DNA of 26,553 nucleotides from a virus. Shown piece by piece: positions 21,609-26,553 of this stretch. Within the stretch, counting starts at the first letter, position 1, and every line of letters starts with the position of its first letter. Location: positions 1-26,553 of IMG/VR virus record IMGVR_UViG_3300006030_000091. One strand, given 5' to 3'. Under the pieces are notes generated by a model that was not told where the DNA came from, made no database searches, and worked only from the letters and a program-made list of their open reading frames with translations. A program made the position numbers and the translations under genes.

Positions 21609-21637
21609 TTGACAACCAAACCAAACAGTTATACGTT
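21609..21637 (+). promoter_or_regulatory. Early promoter 6
   Basis: TTGACA (21609-21614), a 17-nt A/C-rich spacer and TACGTT (21632-21637). It serves the genes from 21666 to 24013. Confidence 0.65.
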
Positions 21638-21643
21638 ATAGAT

Positions 21644-21662
21644 GCCAAGAGAAAGGGAAACA
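21644..21662 (+). repeat. Ribosome-binding cassette repeat, copy 2
   Basis: Exact 19-nt repeat of 20475-20493 in front of another ATGGCAACA start. Confidence 0.85.
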
Positions 21663-21665
21663 ACA

Positions 21666-21917
21666 ATGGCAACAATGACAGAAACAGAAATGCGAGAGTA
21701 CGCAGAGAGGTGCGCCTTAGGGTATCTCCTAGCAGACTACGACGAGACACTCCCATACGAGGAAGTATTGGGACTTATTGAGGAAGGGGACAACACGGTG
21801 GTCGTGTGGGAACCATTCGCAGACCATGATGGTGCGTTTGTCGTAGAGCAAATTGAGACGATGGCAAGGCTCCTCTTTAGTGACTTCCAATTTGTAACAG
21901 GACAGGGGAAGAAGTAA
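21666..21917 (+). CDS. Early protein, acidic, unknown
   Basis: 83 aa from ATG 21666 (MATMTETEMREYAERCALGY). The in-frame ATG at 21642 lies inside the SD cassette and is rejected. Acidic and helical (DYDETLPYEEVLGLIEEGDN), with a strand TVVVWEPFADHDGAFVV and a terminal helix. No family is recognised. First gene after promoter 6. Confidence 0.74.
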   Translation: MATMTETEMREYAERCALGYLLADYDETLPYEEVLGLIEEGDNTVVVWEPFADHDGAFVVEQIETMARLLFSDFQFVTGQGKK

Positions 21918-22237
21918 TGGAAACAGTAGAAACACAAGACGTGTGGACGTACATGGAGAACGCTCCAGCACATTTGGAAGCAACAGCAAATCTGTTCCAC
22001 TGGTCTACAAACTACGACTGGGGACAACGACCGTCGCAACTATTCCTAGACCTAATCGGATGGAGTGGTGAGAACATCGGCAGACCACAAGCAAGCAACG
22101 ACTACTCACGATACTTAGGGTATTTGGAATTGGATTACCTTGCCGACGCTCTGAAAGAGTACGCAACACGTCCCCAAGAAGTAGAGCAGTGGATAGAAGG
22201 ACTGTTCGCTACCGAGCAGGAGGACGACAATGCCTAA
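21917..22237 (+). CDS. Conserved phage protein with FLDLIGWS and LELDYLADAL motifs
   Basis: 106 aa. The ATG shares one base with the previous stop (TAATG). The central PSQLFLDLIGWSGENIG and LGYLELDYLADALKEYATRP blocks recur in small proteins of many actinobacterial phages and in some actinobacterial genomes; their role is unknown to me. The rest is helical. It is acidic, ending EQEDDNA, which is again encoded by the next SD (GAGCAGGAGGACGACA). Confidence 0.76.
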   Translation: METVETQDVWTYMENAPAHLEATANLFHWSTNYDWGQRPSQLFLDLIGWSGENIGRPQASNDYSRYLGYLELDYLADALKEYATRPQEVEQWIEGLFATEQEDDNA

Positions 22238-22439
22238 CTACAACGTGGTAATGCGTGTGCCTGTCCGCTATGTGGAATACACATACAAGGTATGGGCAGA
22301 GAACGAGACAGAGGTTCGGCGCATCGTGGATGAGCAGGACGAGAACTGGTACGACGCTGACATGAGCCTGACTCATGTGGAGACGGACTGTTGGAACGAC
22401 CCCGAGGTTGTGGAAATTGAGGAGGACGACAATGAGTGA
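22230..22439 (+). CDS. Short early protein, acidic
   Basis: 69 aa, MPNYNVVMRVPVRYVEYTYK onward. Overlaps the previous gene by 8 nt. A strand-helix-strand layout (VVMRVPVRYVEYTYKVWAEN, then ETEVRRIVDEQDE) looks like a small alpha-beta domain. The end EIEEDDNE is encoded by the next SD. No family is assigned. Confidence 0.73.
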   Translation: MPNYNVVMRVPVRYVEYTYKVWAENETEVRRIVDEQDENWYDADMSLTHVETDCWNDPEVVEIEEDDNE

Positions 22440-22734
22440 ACACTTGATTTACTTTGACATGGAAGACAACCTTATGGATGGAAACGGATGGAATGTGATT
22501 AGCAAATCAGACACGCTTGTAGCCATGAGGTTCCCTACCGAACAGAGCGCATACGAGTGGTGCGAACTCAATGGGCATACTGTCCGCGCACGTGACTGGT
22601 ACAACGCTTGTGACTGGTGTGGAGACCTGACAGATAATGGAGCAGGTTATTACTTGGAAGAATTGGGGACAGAGGACAGACTGTGTGCCGACTGTTTCAG
22701 TAGGGCAACCGAGAAAGGAAACAACAATGAGTAA
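22432..22734 (+). CDS. Early protein with a C-terminal four-Cys zinc-knuckle pattern
   Basis: 100 aa from ATG 22432 (MSEHLIYFDMEDNLMDGNGW), overlapping the previous gene by 8 nt, with GAGGAGGACG as SD. The C-terminal part has CDWCGDL and LCADC, two CxxC pairs about 25 residues apart, so one zinc site is likely. The N-terminal part is beta-alpha with LVAMRFPTEQSAYEWCELNG. The motif arrangement resembles other small phage zinc proteins. Function unknown. Confidence 0.75.
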   Translation: MSEHLIYFDMEDNLMDGNGWNVISKSDTLVAMRFPTEQSAYEWCELNGHTVRARDWYNACDWCGDLTDNGAGYYLEELGTEDRLCADCFSRATEKGNNNE

Positions 22735-22969
22735 TCGGTTCATGGTGACAGCCAAAGTGACGTTCGTTATTGACGACATTGAGAGCGACGACGTGGCAGA
22801 GATGTTCCACTATCTGATGGGACGTGCGCCACAAGACATGGACGGCATCGTCTACGCCGACACACACTATCTCTACTGGGATGAAGTGGACGAGGACGGA
22901 CGGCTCATGGACGACGGAGAATCTGGTGACCAGATACTTGACCCGACCTGTATCGGAGAGGTGCGATGA
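22727..22969 (+). CDS. Short early protein, acidic beta-alpha
   Basis: 80 aa from ATG 22727 (MSNRFMVTAKVTFVIDDIES), with GAGAAAGGAAACA upstream and 8 nt overlap with the previous gene. The strand FMVTAKVTFVIDDIES followed by helix DDVAEMFHYLMG mirrors the layout of the 22230 protein, so the two might be distant relatives. The C-terminal half is very acidic (YWDEVDEDGRLMDDGESGDQ). Function unknown. Confidence 0.73.
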   Translation: MSNRFMVTAKVTFVIDDIESDDVAEMFHYLMGRAPQDMDGIVYADTHYLYWDEVDEDGRLMDDGESGDQILDPTCIGEVR

Positions 22970-23151
22970 TGTACGCATACCAACAACTGTCAGAATTCTG
23001 GGGAGAAATAACAGGGAACCTCATGCTGGTAGTCCTCCTGTTCTGTATCCTCCCTATCCTTGTGGGTATCCGTGAGGAACGACGACGAGGATGCCGACGC
23101 AGGCACCCTGCCACCAAGTCTCATTACTACAAAACAAGAAAGGGAAACTAA
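22966..23151 (+). CDS. Small single-pass membrane protein with basic tail
   Basis: 61 aa; the ATG at 22966 overlaps the previous stop, and a second ATG follows at once. One hydrophobic segment at about 20-36 (MLVVLLFCILPILVGI) is flanked by a short N-terminus and a strongly basic C-terminus (REERRRGCRRRHPATKSHYY). By the positive-inside rule the tail would be cytoplasmic. One membrane span is compatible with a small holin-like or superinfection protein, but the early location argues against lysis. Function unknown. Confidence 0.74.
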   Translation: MMYAYQQLSEFWGEITGNLMLVVLLFCILPILVGIREERRRGCRRRHPATKSHYYKTRKGN

Positions 23152-23309
23152 TGAGAAATGAAAACTGTTCATGCCCGACCGAGGTATGGCACAACGAACT
23201 ATGCCCAACCTGTATACGCAGTATGTACCACGACGATGGCTACACACCTGCCGACGGATGGTTCACAGCAGAACAACTTGCTGATGCCTTGACGGAAGTG
23301 ATGGCATGA
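23151..23309 (+). CDS. Short Cys-rich protein
   Basis: 52 aa from ATG 23151 (MRNENCSCPTEVWHNELCPT), with AAGAAAGGGAAA SD and a TAATG overlap. CSC, then CPTC about 11 residues later, provides four Cys for a compact zinc knuckle. The rest is a short acidic helix (FTAEQLADALTEVMA). An upstream in-frame ATG at 23091 lies in the membrane-protein gene and is rejected. Function unknown. Confidence 0.7.
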   Translation: MRNENCSCPTEVWHNELCPTCIRSMYHDDGYTPADGWFTAEQLADALTEVMA

Positions 23310-23518
23310 TGGACACTACATACTTCACCCGTGATGGTGACGTTCTCTGTGAAACGCAAGGACACCGACGATGGGATTGCTCCCATTGGGACAAGCAAGA
23401 CTGGGAAGAATTCTGGGATAGAGACTTTGGTGGTCAATGCTCATACATTGAGGGACTTGGTGGTATCAACGATGGGTTGCCGGAGATTATCTATGACCCG
23501 TGGGATGGTGCGCTATGA
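23306..23518 (+). CDS. Short Trp/Asp-rich protein
   Basis: 70 aa. ATG 23306 overlaps the previous stop (ATGA), and a second ATG follows. Acidic and aromatic, with DCSHWDKQDWEEFWDRDFGG, which resembles the DWERFWDR stretch of the 19295 protein. Ends IIYDPWDGAL. No family is recognised. Confidence 0.7.
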   Translation: MMDTTYFTRDGDVLCETQGHRRWDCSHWDKQDWEEFWDRDFGGQCSYIEGLGGINDGLPEIIYDPWDGAL

Positions 23519-23811
23519 ACAAGACTTACGAGATTGCTTTGTACGACGCAGGGATTGAGGACAGAATTACTGTCACGGTAGATGGCAGGACAGCACGTCA
23601 GAACCGTTTGCCTCTTTCTCTTGTAGAGTACGCACGAGCGCAGGCACGGGCTGGTGAATACCATCGCTACACAATTTCACAGATTAGATTGCCTCACATT
23701 ATGGGAGACAAGGTTGTACCTGCCGTCGCCCGTCTTGTGTTTGAGGAGGTGAACTGTGACGGTACCTACGCCACGTCTGCTATGGACACGGATTCATTCG
23801 CCACGACGTAG
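23515..23811 (+). CDS. Early protein, unknown
   Basis: 98 aa from ATG 23515 (MNKTYEIALYDAGIEDRITV), overlapping the previous stop (ATGA). Beta-rich N-terminus (DRITVTVDGRTARQNRLPLS), then a helix with Ala/Arg (VEYARAQARAGEYHRYTI). Its last 56 nt overlap the next gene, and GAGGAGGTGA inside it is that gene's SD. Function unknown. Confidence 0.7.
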   Translation: MNKTYEIALYDAGIEDRITVTVDGRTARQNRLPLSLVEYARAQARAGEYHRYTISQIRLPHIMGDKVVPAVARLVFEEVNCDGTYATSAMDTDSFATT

Positions 23812-24013
23812 CACACGGCTGCTTGTCATACGAAAGACAAACACCCCGAAACAACGATGGTATGTGATGGGTATGTATGGATACCGTTGGACTGGTTCAC
23901 TTACAAAAGCAACAAAGTTCCCTGACGAGGTTGCTGTGGAACGTGAACTGTATTCCACCCGTGTTCACTATGAAGCCACTTATGTAGTGGAAGAAATACA
24001 AGTCGCCAGATAA
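23756..24013 (+). CDS. Last early protein, basic, unknown
   Basis: 85 aa from a GTG at 23756 preceded by GAGGAGGTGAACT, the strongest SD in the block, so this start is well supported despite a 56-nt overlap. Basic, with MTVPTPRLLWTRIHSPRRST then RKTNTPKQRWYVMGMYGYRW, and a helix-strand end. KQRWYVMGMYGYRWTGSLTK looks like a compact beta hairpin. The terminator starts 19 nt after the stop. Confidence 0.7.
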   Translation: MTVPTPRLLWTRIHSPRRSTRLLVIRKTNTPKQRWYVMGMYGYRWTGSLTKATKFPDEVAVERELYSTRVHYEATYVVEEIQVAR

Positions 24014-24031
24014 TCCTCCCTTTCTCTGGCT

Positions 24032-24074
24032 GAGAGCCACCACGGTTTCTAGTTCCGTGGTGGCTCTCTTTATT
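24032..24074 (+). terminator. Strong intrinsic terminator of the early block
   Basis: GAGAGCCACCACGG (24032-24045) pairs perfectly with CCGTGGTGGCTCTC (24055-24068), a 14-bp stem with a 9-nt loop, followed by TTTATTT. It ends plus-strand transcription before the convergent WhiB gene. On the minus strand no T-run follows, so it is directional. Confidence 0.9.
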
Positions 24075-24330
24075 TGTATGTCAAAGGTGTAGGTGTATGC
24101 GTCATGGCAGAGCGTTCACGTGGAGTCTTGCCACCATACACACCAAACCGATACCGCTGACCGGATTCATGTTCTAATGCGAACGCTAAACAATGGTCTA
24201 TCACTTCGCATTTCTTACAGAACTCCAAGCCTTTACGGTACACAGACTCTTGTCCGCCGGGGTTATCAGGGAACATAATGTCTAGCGAGATACCTTTACA
24301 AGCAGCACGGTCTTGCCAGTTGAGGCTCAC
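24070..24330 (-). CDS. whiB: WhiB-family iron-sulfur transcription regulator
   Basis: 86 aa from a GTG at 24330. GGAGGAAAGA is well spaced before it, and GTGA overlaps the previous stop. A GTG at 24342 would add four residues without an SD. With the first residue as Met it reads MSLNWQDRAACKG. One Cys comes near the start (AACKG), then FCKKC and, six residues after the CxxC, another Cys (DHC). This is the C-Xn-CxxC-X5-C set that holds a [4Fe-4S] cluster. GVYGGKTPRERSAM is the G[VI][WY]GG turn and the basic helix that contacts DNA. WhiB proteins bind the primary sigma factor and modulate promoters. Phage WhiB proteins, for example that of TM4, can interfere with host WhiB regulators. Convergent with the early block. 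Confidence 0.93.
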   Translation of the reverse strand: MSLNWQDRAACKGISLDIMFPDNPGGQESVYRKGLEFCKKCEVIDHCLAFALEHESGQRYRFGVYGGKTPRERSAMTHTPTPLTYK

Positions 24331-24539
24331 TCTTTCCTCCACGGCACGACAGTAGGCATCGCCTCATCATGCTCGGCAGGTGTGGACACAACACGGATGA
24401 CATGAACACAAGGGTCGTCCCCATCTTCCCATGCCATCTCCTCTGCCACAGTGAACGGAACTCCATCGTGGGTTTGGCACACCACAGGGCAACACCACTT
24501 CTGGTCAATGCCGTACTGAACCCATTCGTCAAACGTCAT
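24327..24539 (-). CDS. Conserved actinobacterial/phage protein with CxTHDGVP...DPC motif
   Basis: 70 aa, MTFDEWVQYGIDQKWCCPVV onward. CCPVVCQTHDGVPFTVAEE and GDDPCVHVIRV form a pattern seen in many short proteins of actinobacteria and their phages. Three to four Cys plus His may bind metal. The function is unknown. The ATG overlaps the stop of the 31-aa membrane gene (ATGA), and its own stop overlaps the WhiB start. Confidence 0.8.
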   Translation of the reverse strand: MTFDEWVQYGIDQKWCCPVVCQTHDGVPFTVAEEMAWEDGDDPCVHVIRVVSTPAEHDEAMPTVVPWRKE

Positions 24540-24631
24540 CGGTTCCTACCTTCACGCAAATACTGGATGGTGACAGGGGCGAAGATACCGATGATGAAGA
24601 ACAGCAGGGCTACGAGTGTGCTGTCGTACAT
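24536..24631 (-). CDS. 31-aa membrane protein between ssb and its neighbour
   Basis: MYDSTLVALLFFIIGIFAPV followed by TIQYLREGRNR. One hydrophobic helix at about 6-22 and a basic tail. GATGAGGAGCC provides an SD about 9 nt before the ATG. It overlaps the ssb stop as TGATG and the next start as ATGA, so it is locked into the reading chain. Short enough to be skipped by gene finders. Function unknown. Confidence 0.65.
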   Translation of the reverse strand: MYDSTLVALLFFIIGIFAPVTIQYLREGRNR

Positions 24632-25038
24632 CAGAACGGCTCCTCATCACCGAGCATCGGACTGTTCATGTTGCGTCCAACCATTCCGGTGCGGGCAACA
24701 ACCTTGTCGCTCTGGTCTTTCACCCATGCCGACCAACGGCATGATGCGCCAACTTCTTCTGCGATTACCTTGCGGGCGTAACCTTTGGTGCCGTCCTTCT
24801 TGGTGAATTCTTCTTCCTCAATACGTCCGACAATAAGAACGCTGTCGCCCTTGTTGAGCGTGTTAGCAACGTTGTCCGCAAGGTTTCCGAAGACAAGGAT
24901 GTTGTGCCATGTTGTCTTCTTCTTGTCGTCCTTGCCGTAGTTGTCGGCAACAGAGAAGGTAAGCATGGATGTTCCGCCGTTGCTGACCTTCATCTCTGGT
25001 TCTTTGCCCACGGTTCCGTGGATTGTGACTGTGTTCAC
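24631..25038 (-). CDS. ssb: Single-stranded DNA-binding protein
   Basis: 135 aa from a GTG at 25038, with AAAAAGGAAACC upstream; the GTGA overlaps the preceding stop. The OB fold runs from MNTVTIHGTVGKEPEMKVSN through WHNILVFGNLADNVANTLNK (44-63) to GDSVLIVGRIEEEEFTKKDG and VIAEEVGAS (91-99). Trp44 and Phe50 lie where SSB uses aromatic stacking. The end LGDEEPF is the acidic tip that recruits partner proteins. Homotetramer in the family. Protects ssDNA during phage replication, cytoplasmic. No other replication gene is present in the window. Confidence 0.95.
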   Translation of the reverse strand: MNTVTIHGTVGKEPEMKVSNGGTSMLTFSVADNYGKDDKKKTTWHNILVFGNLADNVANTLNKGDSVLIVGRIEEEEFTKKDGTKGYARKVIAEEVGASCRWSAWVKDQSDKVVARTGMVGRNMNSPMLGDEEPF

Positions 25039-25181
25039 TTGGTTTCCTTTTTGGTTAGGGGTGTTATTCTCTCTGCCTTTTTCTGGCAGCGATGTTGGGG
25101 TACGCCGACAAGGGGGACGTACGTGGTGAGGCTTTTACCGCAGTATCGGCAGTGCCATTCGACCCTTTCGTTCTTGGTCAT
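25035..25181 (-). CDS. 48-aa zinc-knuckle protein upstream of ssb
   Basis: MTKNERVEWHCRYCGKSLTT, then VPQHRCQKKAERI, ending TKKETK. HCRYC and HRC give three Cys and two His for one zinc site. The frame fits between the previous stop and ssb, overlapping ssb as GTGA. The SD is weak. A 49-codon uninterrupted frame with a zinc pattern makes it credible. Function unknown. Confidence 0.6.
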   Translation of the reverse strand: MTKNERVEWHCRYCGKSLTTYVPLVGVPQHRCQKKAERITPLTKKETK

Positions 25182-25190
25182 TTCGTTAGT

Positions 25191-25598
25191 CTACTTCTTG
25201 GATGCTTTGCTGGCAAGCCCTGACGTGGGTCGCCAGTGGGCTAATCCTCCGTGGGTGTAGAGGTAGTGGGCGACGGCGAGATTACAGTTCACGTTGGTGA
25301 GGGCGAGGATGTGGTCTTGGTTGGGACGCAAACGACAAACGGTATGGGTGACTGTTTTCCACGCCCCTGAAATCTGAACCAACCCTACGTCGGGTCTGCC
25401 TGTGGTGCGTCTGATGGGGGACACGGACTTGGGTTGGCATCTGGACTCACGCCAAGAAATGTAGGAGAACGCCTTGACGGGCAGGTGATACTGGCGGAAC
25501 AGCGCTTCGTATTGCGGGCAGGAACCTTTCGCTGCTGACGCTGGTGCGGCTGTCGCAAGTGGTGCGAGTAGACAAATGGTGAGTATGAGTTTGCGCAT
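25191..25598 (-). CDS. Secreted lysozyme/transglycosylase-like enzyme
   Basis: 135 aa. Signal peptide MRKLILTICLLAPLATAAPA with an ASA cleavage site near residue 22. YISWRESRC at 46-54 places Glu51 where SLT/goose-lysozyme enzymes have the catalytic Glu. VGLVQISGAW at 71-80 is the GLxQI motif, and NVNCNLAVAHYLYTHGGLAHW at 102-122 is the usual C-terminal helix and substrate-contact region. Four Cys could form disulfides. The family cleaves peptidoglycan glycan strands. With a signal peptide it would act outside the membrane. It may be an endolysin exported by Sec, or a wall enzyme. AAGGAGG SD is strong. No holin lies next to it. Confidence 0.82.
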   Translation of the reverse strand: MRKLILTICLLAPLATAAPASAAKGSCPQYEALFRQYHLPVKAFSYISWRESRCQPKSVSPIRRTTGRPDVGLVQISGAWKTVTHTVCRLRPNQDHILALTNVNCNLAVAHYLYTHGGLAHWRPTSGLASKASKK

Positions 25599-25654
25599 AG
25601 AGCCTCCTTGTGGTTGGCTTGCCCCGTTTCTCTGTCTGAAACGTAGTCTAGCAG
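25599..25654 (-). repeat. Short gap with a CGTTTC/GAAACG hairpin
   Basis: The 56-nt gap before the secreted enzyme holds a 6-bp stem with a 7-nt loop (CGTTTC-AGACAGA-GAAACG) and the strong SD AAGGAGG. No T-run or promoter is clear. Confidence 0.4.
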
Positions 25655-26068
25655 TTAGTCGTATTGTTCGTTGGTGAGCAGGTCTTGGACGTGCTGTGGG
25701 AATAAAAGGAATCCTCTGGCTGGGTTGTCGCTGTCTGGTGCGAAATCACGCTTGTCTAATAGTGAATAGTTGATGCGAAGATAACGCTTCAATCGTTCTA
25801 CGTTGATGAGAACAAACGCATCCGGTGCGAACCTATACGCCCACCATGTAGCAGCAGTGACGTTGATACCAGAGTCTTTCCATTCACCATTACGAGGACG
25901 CTGCTGTGTCTCAACAGCCATCCTGCCGTTACGGTAACGGTCAGCCTTCACCTCGACCGACTGATTATTTACAGCCTGAAAAAAGTCAATGAGGTTTTGT
26001 TCACCTTCATGTCCGTATTCAAGGTCGGTAGTAAAATCAAACTTGGGGTTGTATCCACCTATTTCCAT
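25655..26068 (-). CDS. PD-(D/E)XK nuclease-like protein
   Basis: 137 aa. GHEGEQNLIDFFQAV (19-33) provides the helix with an acidic residue. SVEVKADRYRNGRMAVETQQ (37-56) has E39-V-K41, the (D/E)XK core, and E53 on the next strand. KDSGINVTAATWWAYRF (64-80) is the SGI..T.A.WW.Y block found in phage nucleases of this type, and DAFVLINVERLKRYL follows. Such enzymes cut DNA in recombination, repair or packaging. Metal-binding residues appear intact. The exact function and substrate are unknown. Confidence 0.62.
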   Translation of the reverse strand: MEIGGYNPKFDFTTDLEYGHEGEQNLIDFFQAVNNQSVEVKADRYRNGRMAVETQQRPRNGEWKDSGINVTAATWWAYRFAPDAFVLINVERLKRYLRINYSLLDKRDFAPDSDNPARGFLLFPQHVQDLLTNEQYD

Positions 26069-26247
26069 TTGTCACCTTGCTTGTAGTACGGATTGTCTTT
26101 GTGGTGGATAAGAGTTGCGTATCCATCCATGAGGTAGTTGCCCCAGTTGGTGCGCATCCATGTCCACCATTCTTCCCAGTCTTCTATGGTGTAGTCACGG
26201 CAGGTCTTGAACGTCGCCCCTATTTCTGGGTTACTACCTATTGCCAC
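26059..26247 (-). CDS. Small Trp-rich protein, unknown
   Basis: 62 aa with a Trp/Glu-rich middle (TIEDWEEWWTWMRTNWGNYL) and Asp/Lys/Tyr end (HHKDNPYYKQGDKWK). Overlaps the nuclease-like gene by 10 nt and the upstream gene by 14 nt. The TIEDW motif is also present in the upstream protein (ENTIEDWW), suggesting a common ancestry of the short motif or chance. Function unknown. Confidence 0.68.
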   Translation of the reverse strand: MAIGSNPEIGATFKTCRDYTIEDWEEWWTWMRTNWGNYLMDGYATLIHHKDNPYYKQGDKWK

Positions 26248-26548
26248 TAGTAAGCCATTCGTAGTTCTGTTGCTTGAACTTCATGCACTGACATTTCTTC
26301 TTCGTACATTTGCTCGCGTGGTACAGGTCATCTGCCATGTATCTCCACTGCTTTAGTTCTTCCCATAGGCGTGTAGCGTCGTCGTTGTTTTCCAGTTCGG
26401 TGATGCGGGATTGTGCGACGGACAGAACAGCCCGTAGACGCTCTATCTCGTCAGCGGCATCAGTACACATTGGTTCCAAGAGCCACCAATCTTCAATGGT
26501 GTTTTCTCTGTCTTCCCGTAGTCGGGTCACAATGTCGTCAGTCGGCAT
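26234..26548 (-). CDS. Phage protein with DIVTRLRE...ADEIERLRA coiled coil
   Basis: 104 aa, starting MPTDDIVTRLREDRENTIED. The D-I-V-x-R-L-R opening and CTDAADEIERLRAVLSVAQS coiled coil are shared by many small phage proteins of unknown role (Ea22-like in style). Two Cys clusters near the C-terminus (CTKKKCQCMKF) may bind metal. The start is 5 nt from the window edge, so a longer form outside cannot be excluded. Confidence 0.7.
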   Translation of the reverse strand: MPTDDIVTRLREDRENTIEDWWLLEPMCTDAADEIERLRAVLSVAQSRITELENNDDATRLWEELKQWRYMADDLYHASKCTKKKCQCMKFKQQNYEWLTSGNR

Positions 26549-26553
26549 CGCCG

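Noticed and set aside
18454-24013. Toxin-antitoxin or defence island among the small early genes
   Set aside because: No paired toxin fold or known antitoxin motif could be recognised; the proteins look like ordinary small phage early proteins.
24032-24068. Bidirectional terminator for the WhiB operon too
   Set aside because: The minus-strand side after the stem reads AGCCAGAGAAAGG, with no T-tract.

Overview
The window looks like the central part of a tailed-phage (Caudoviricetes) genome that infects an actinobacterium. The main host evidence is a complete WhiB-family iron-sulfur regulator (24070-24330), a family confined to Actinobacteria and their phages. Supporting evidence is CGAAC-N4-GTTCG SOS-type boxes, TGTGA-N6-TCACA boxes of the CRP/GlxR type and near-consensus sigma70-like promoters. 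No integrase, repressor, polymerase or helicase is visible.

Left block (1-16959, all minus strand, transcribed right to left): virion genes. In order of transcription: two small Lys-rich proteins, large terminase, portal, a Pro-rich protein, a 1509-aa protein and three further probable virion proteins, scaffold, major capsid protein, a hairpin plus UUCG terminator, two small conserved proteins, a GT4-type glycosyltransferase, two small proteins, and a collagen-like Gly-X-Thr fibre gene cut by the window edge. Many of these genes overlap by 1-4 nt.

Middle block (about 16990-18453): 1.4 kb without protein genes. It holds a candidate 183-nt tRNA-like pseudoknotted RNA, a tRNA-Thr(UGU), a hairpin-rich stretch that I read as a large structured RNA, an A/C-only tract, SOS-type boxes, three stacked promoters each preceded by a CRP-like palindrome, and an exact 16-bp parS sequence in the leader of the first early gene.

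Early block (18454-24013, plus strand): 21 small tightly packed genes, mostly unrecognised, including zinc-ribbon-like proteins, one membrane protein and an ArdA-like antirestriction protein. Further promoter cassettes at 19222, 20396 and 21583 repeat the same operator-promoter design. In five of six cassettes the CRP-like palindrome ends exactly 10 bp before the -35 box. The block ends at a 14-bp terminator hairpin.

Right block (24070-26553, minus strand): WhiB, a small conserved protein, a 31-aa membrane protein, SSB, a 48-aa zinc-ribbon protein, a secreted lysozyme/transglycosylase-like enzyme, a PD-(D/E)XK nuclease-like protein and two unknown proteins.

The most unusual content is the regulatory hub at 17.0-18.45 kb. 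Its CRP-like boxes, SOS boxes and parS match binding sites of host regulators (Crp/GlxR, LexA, ParB), and it sits beside candidate structured RNAs. All RNA folds and site calls were made by eye.
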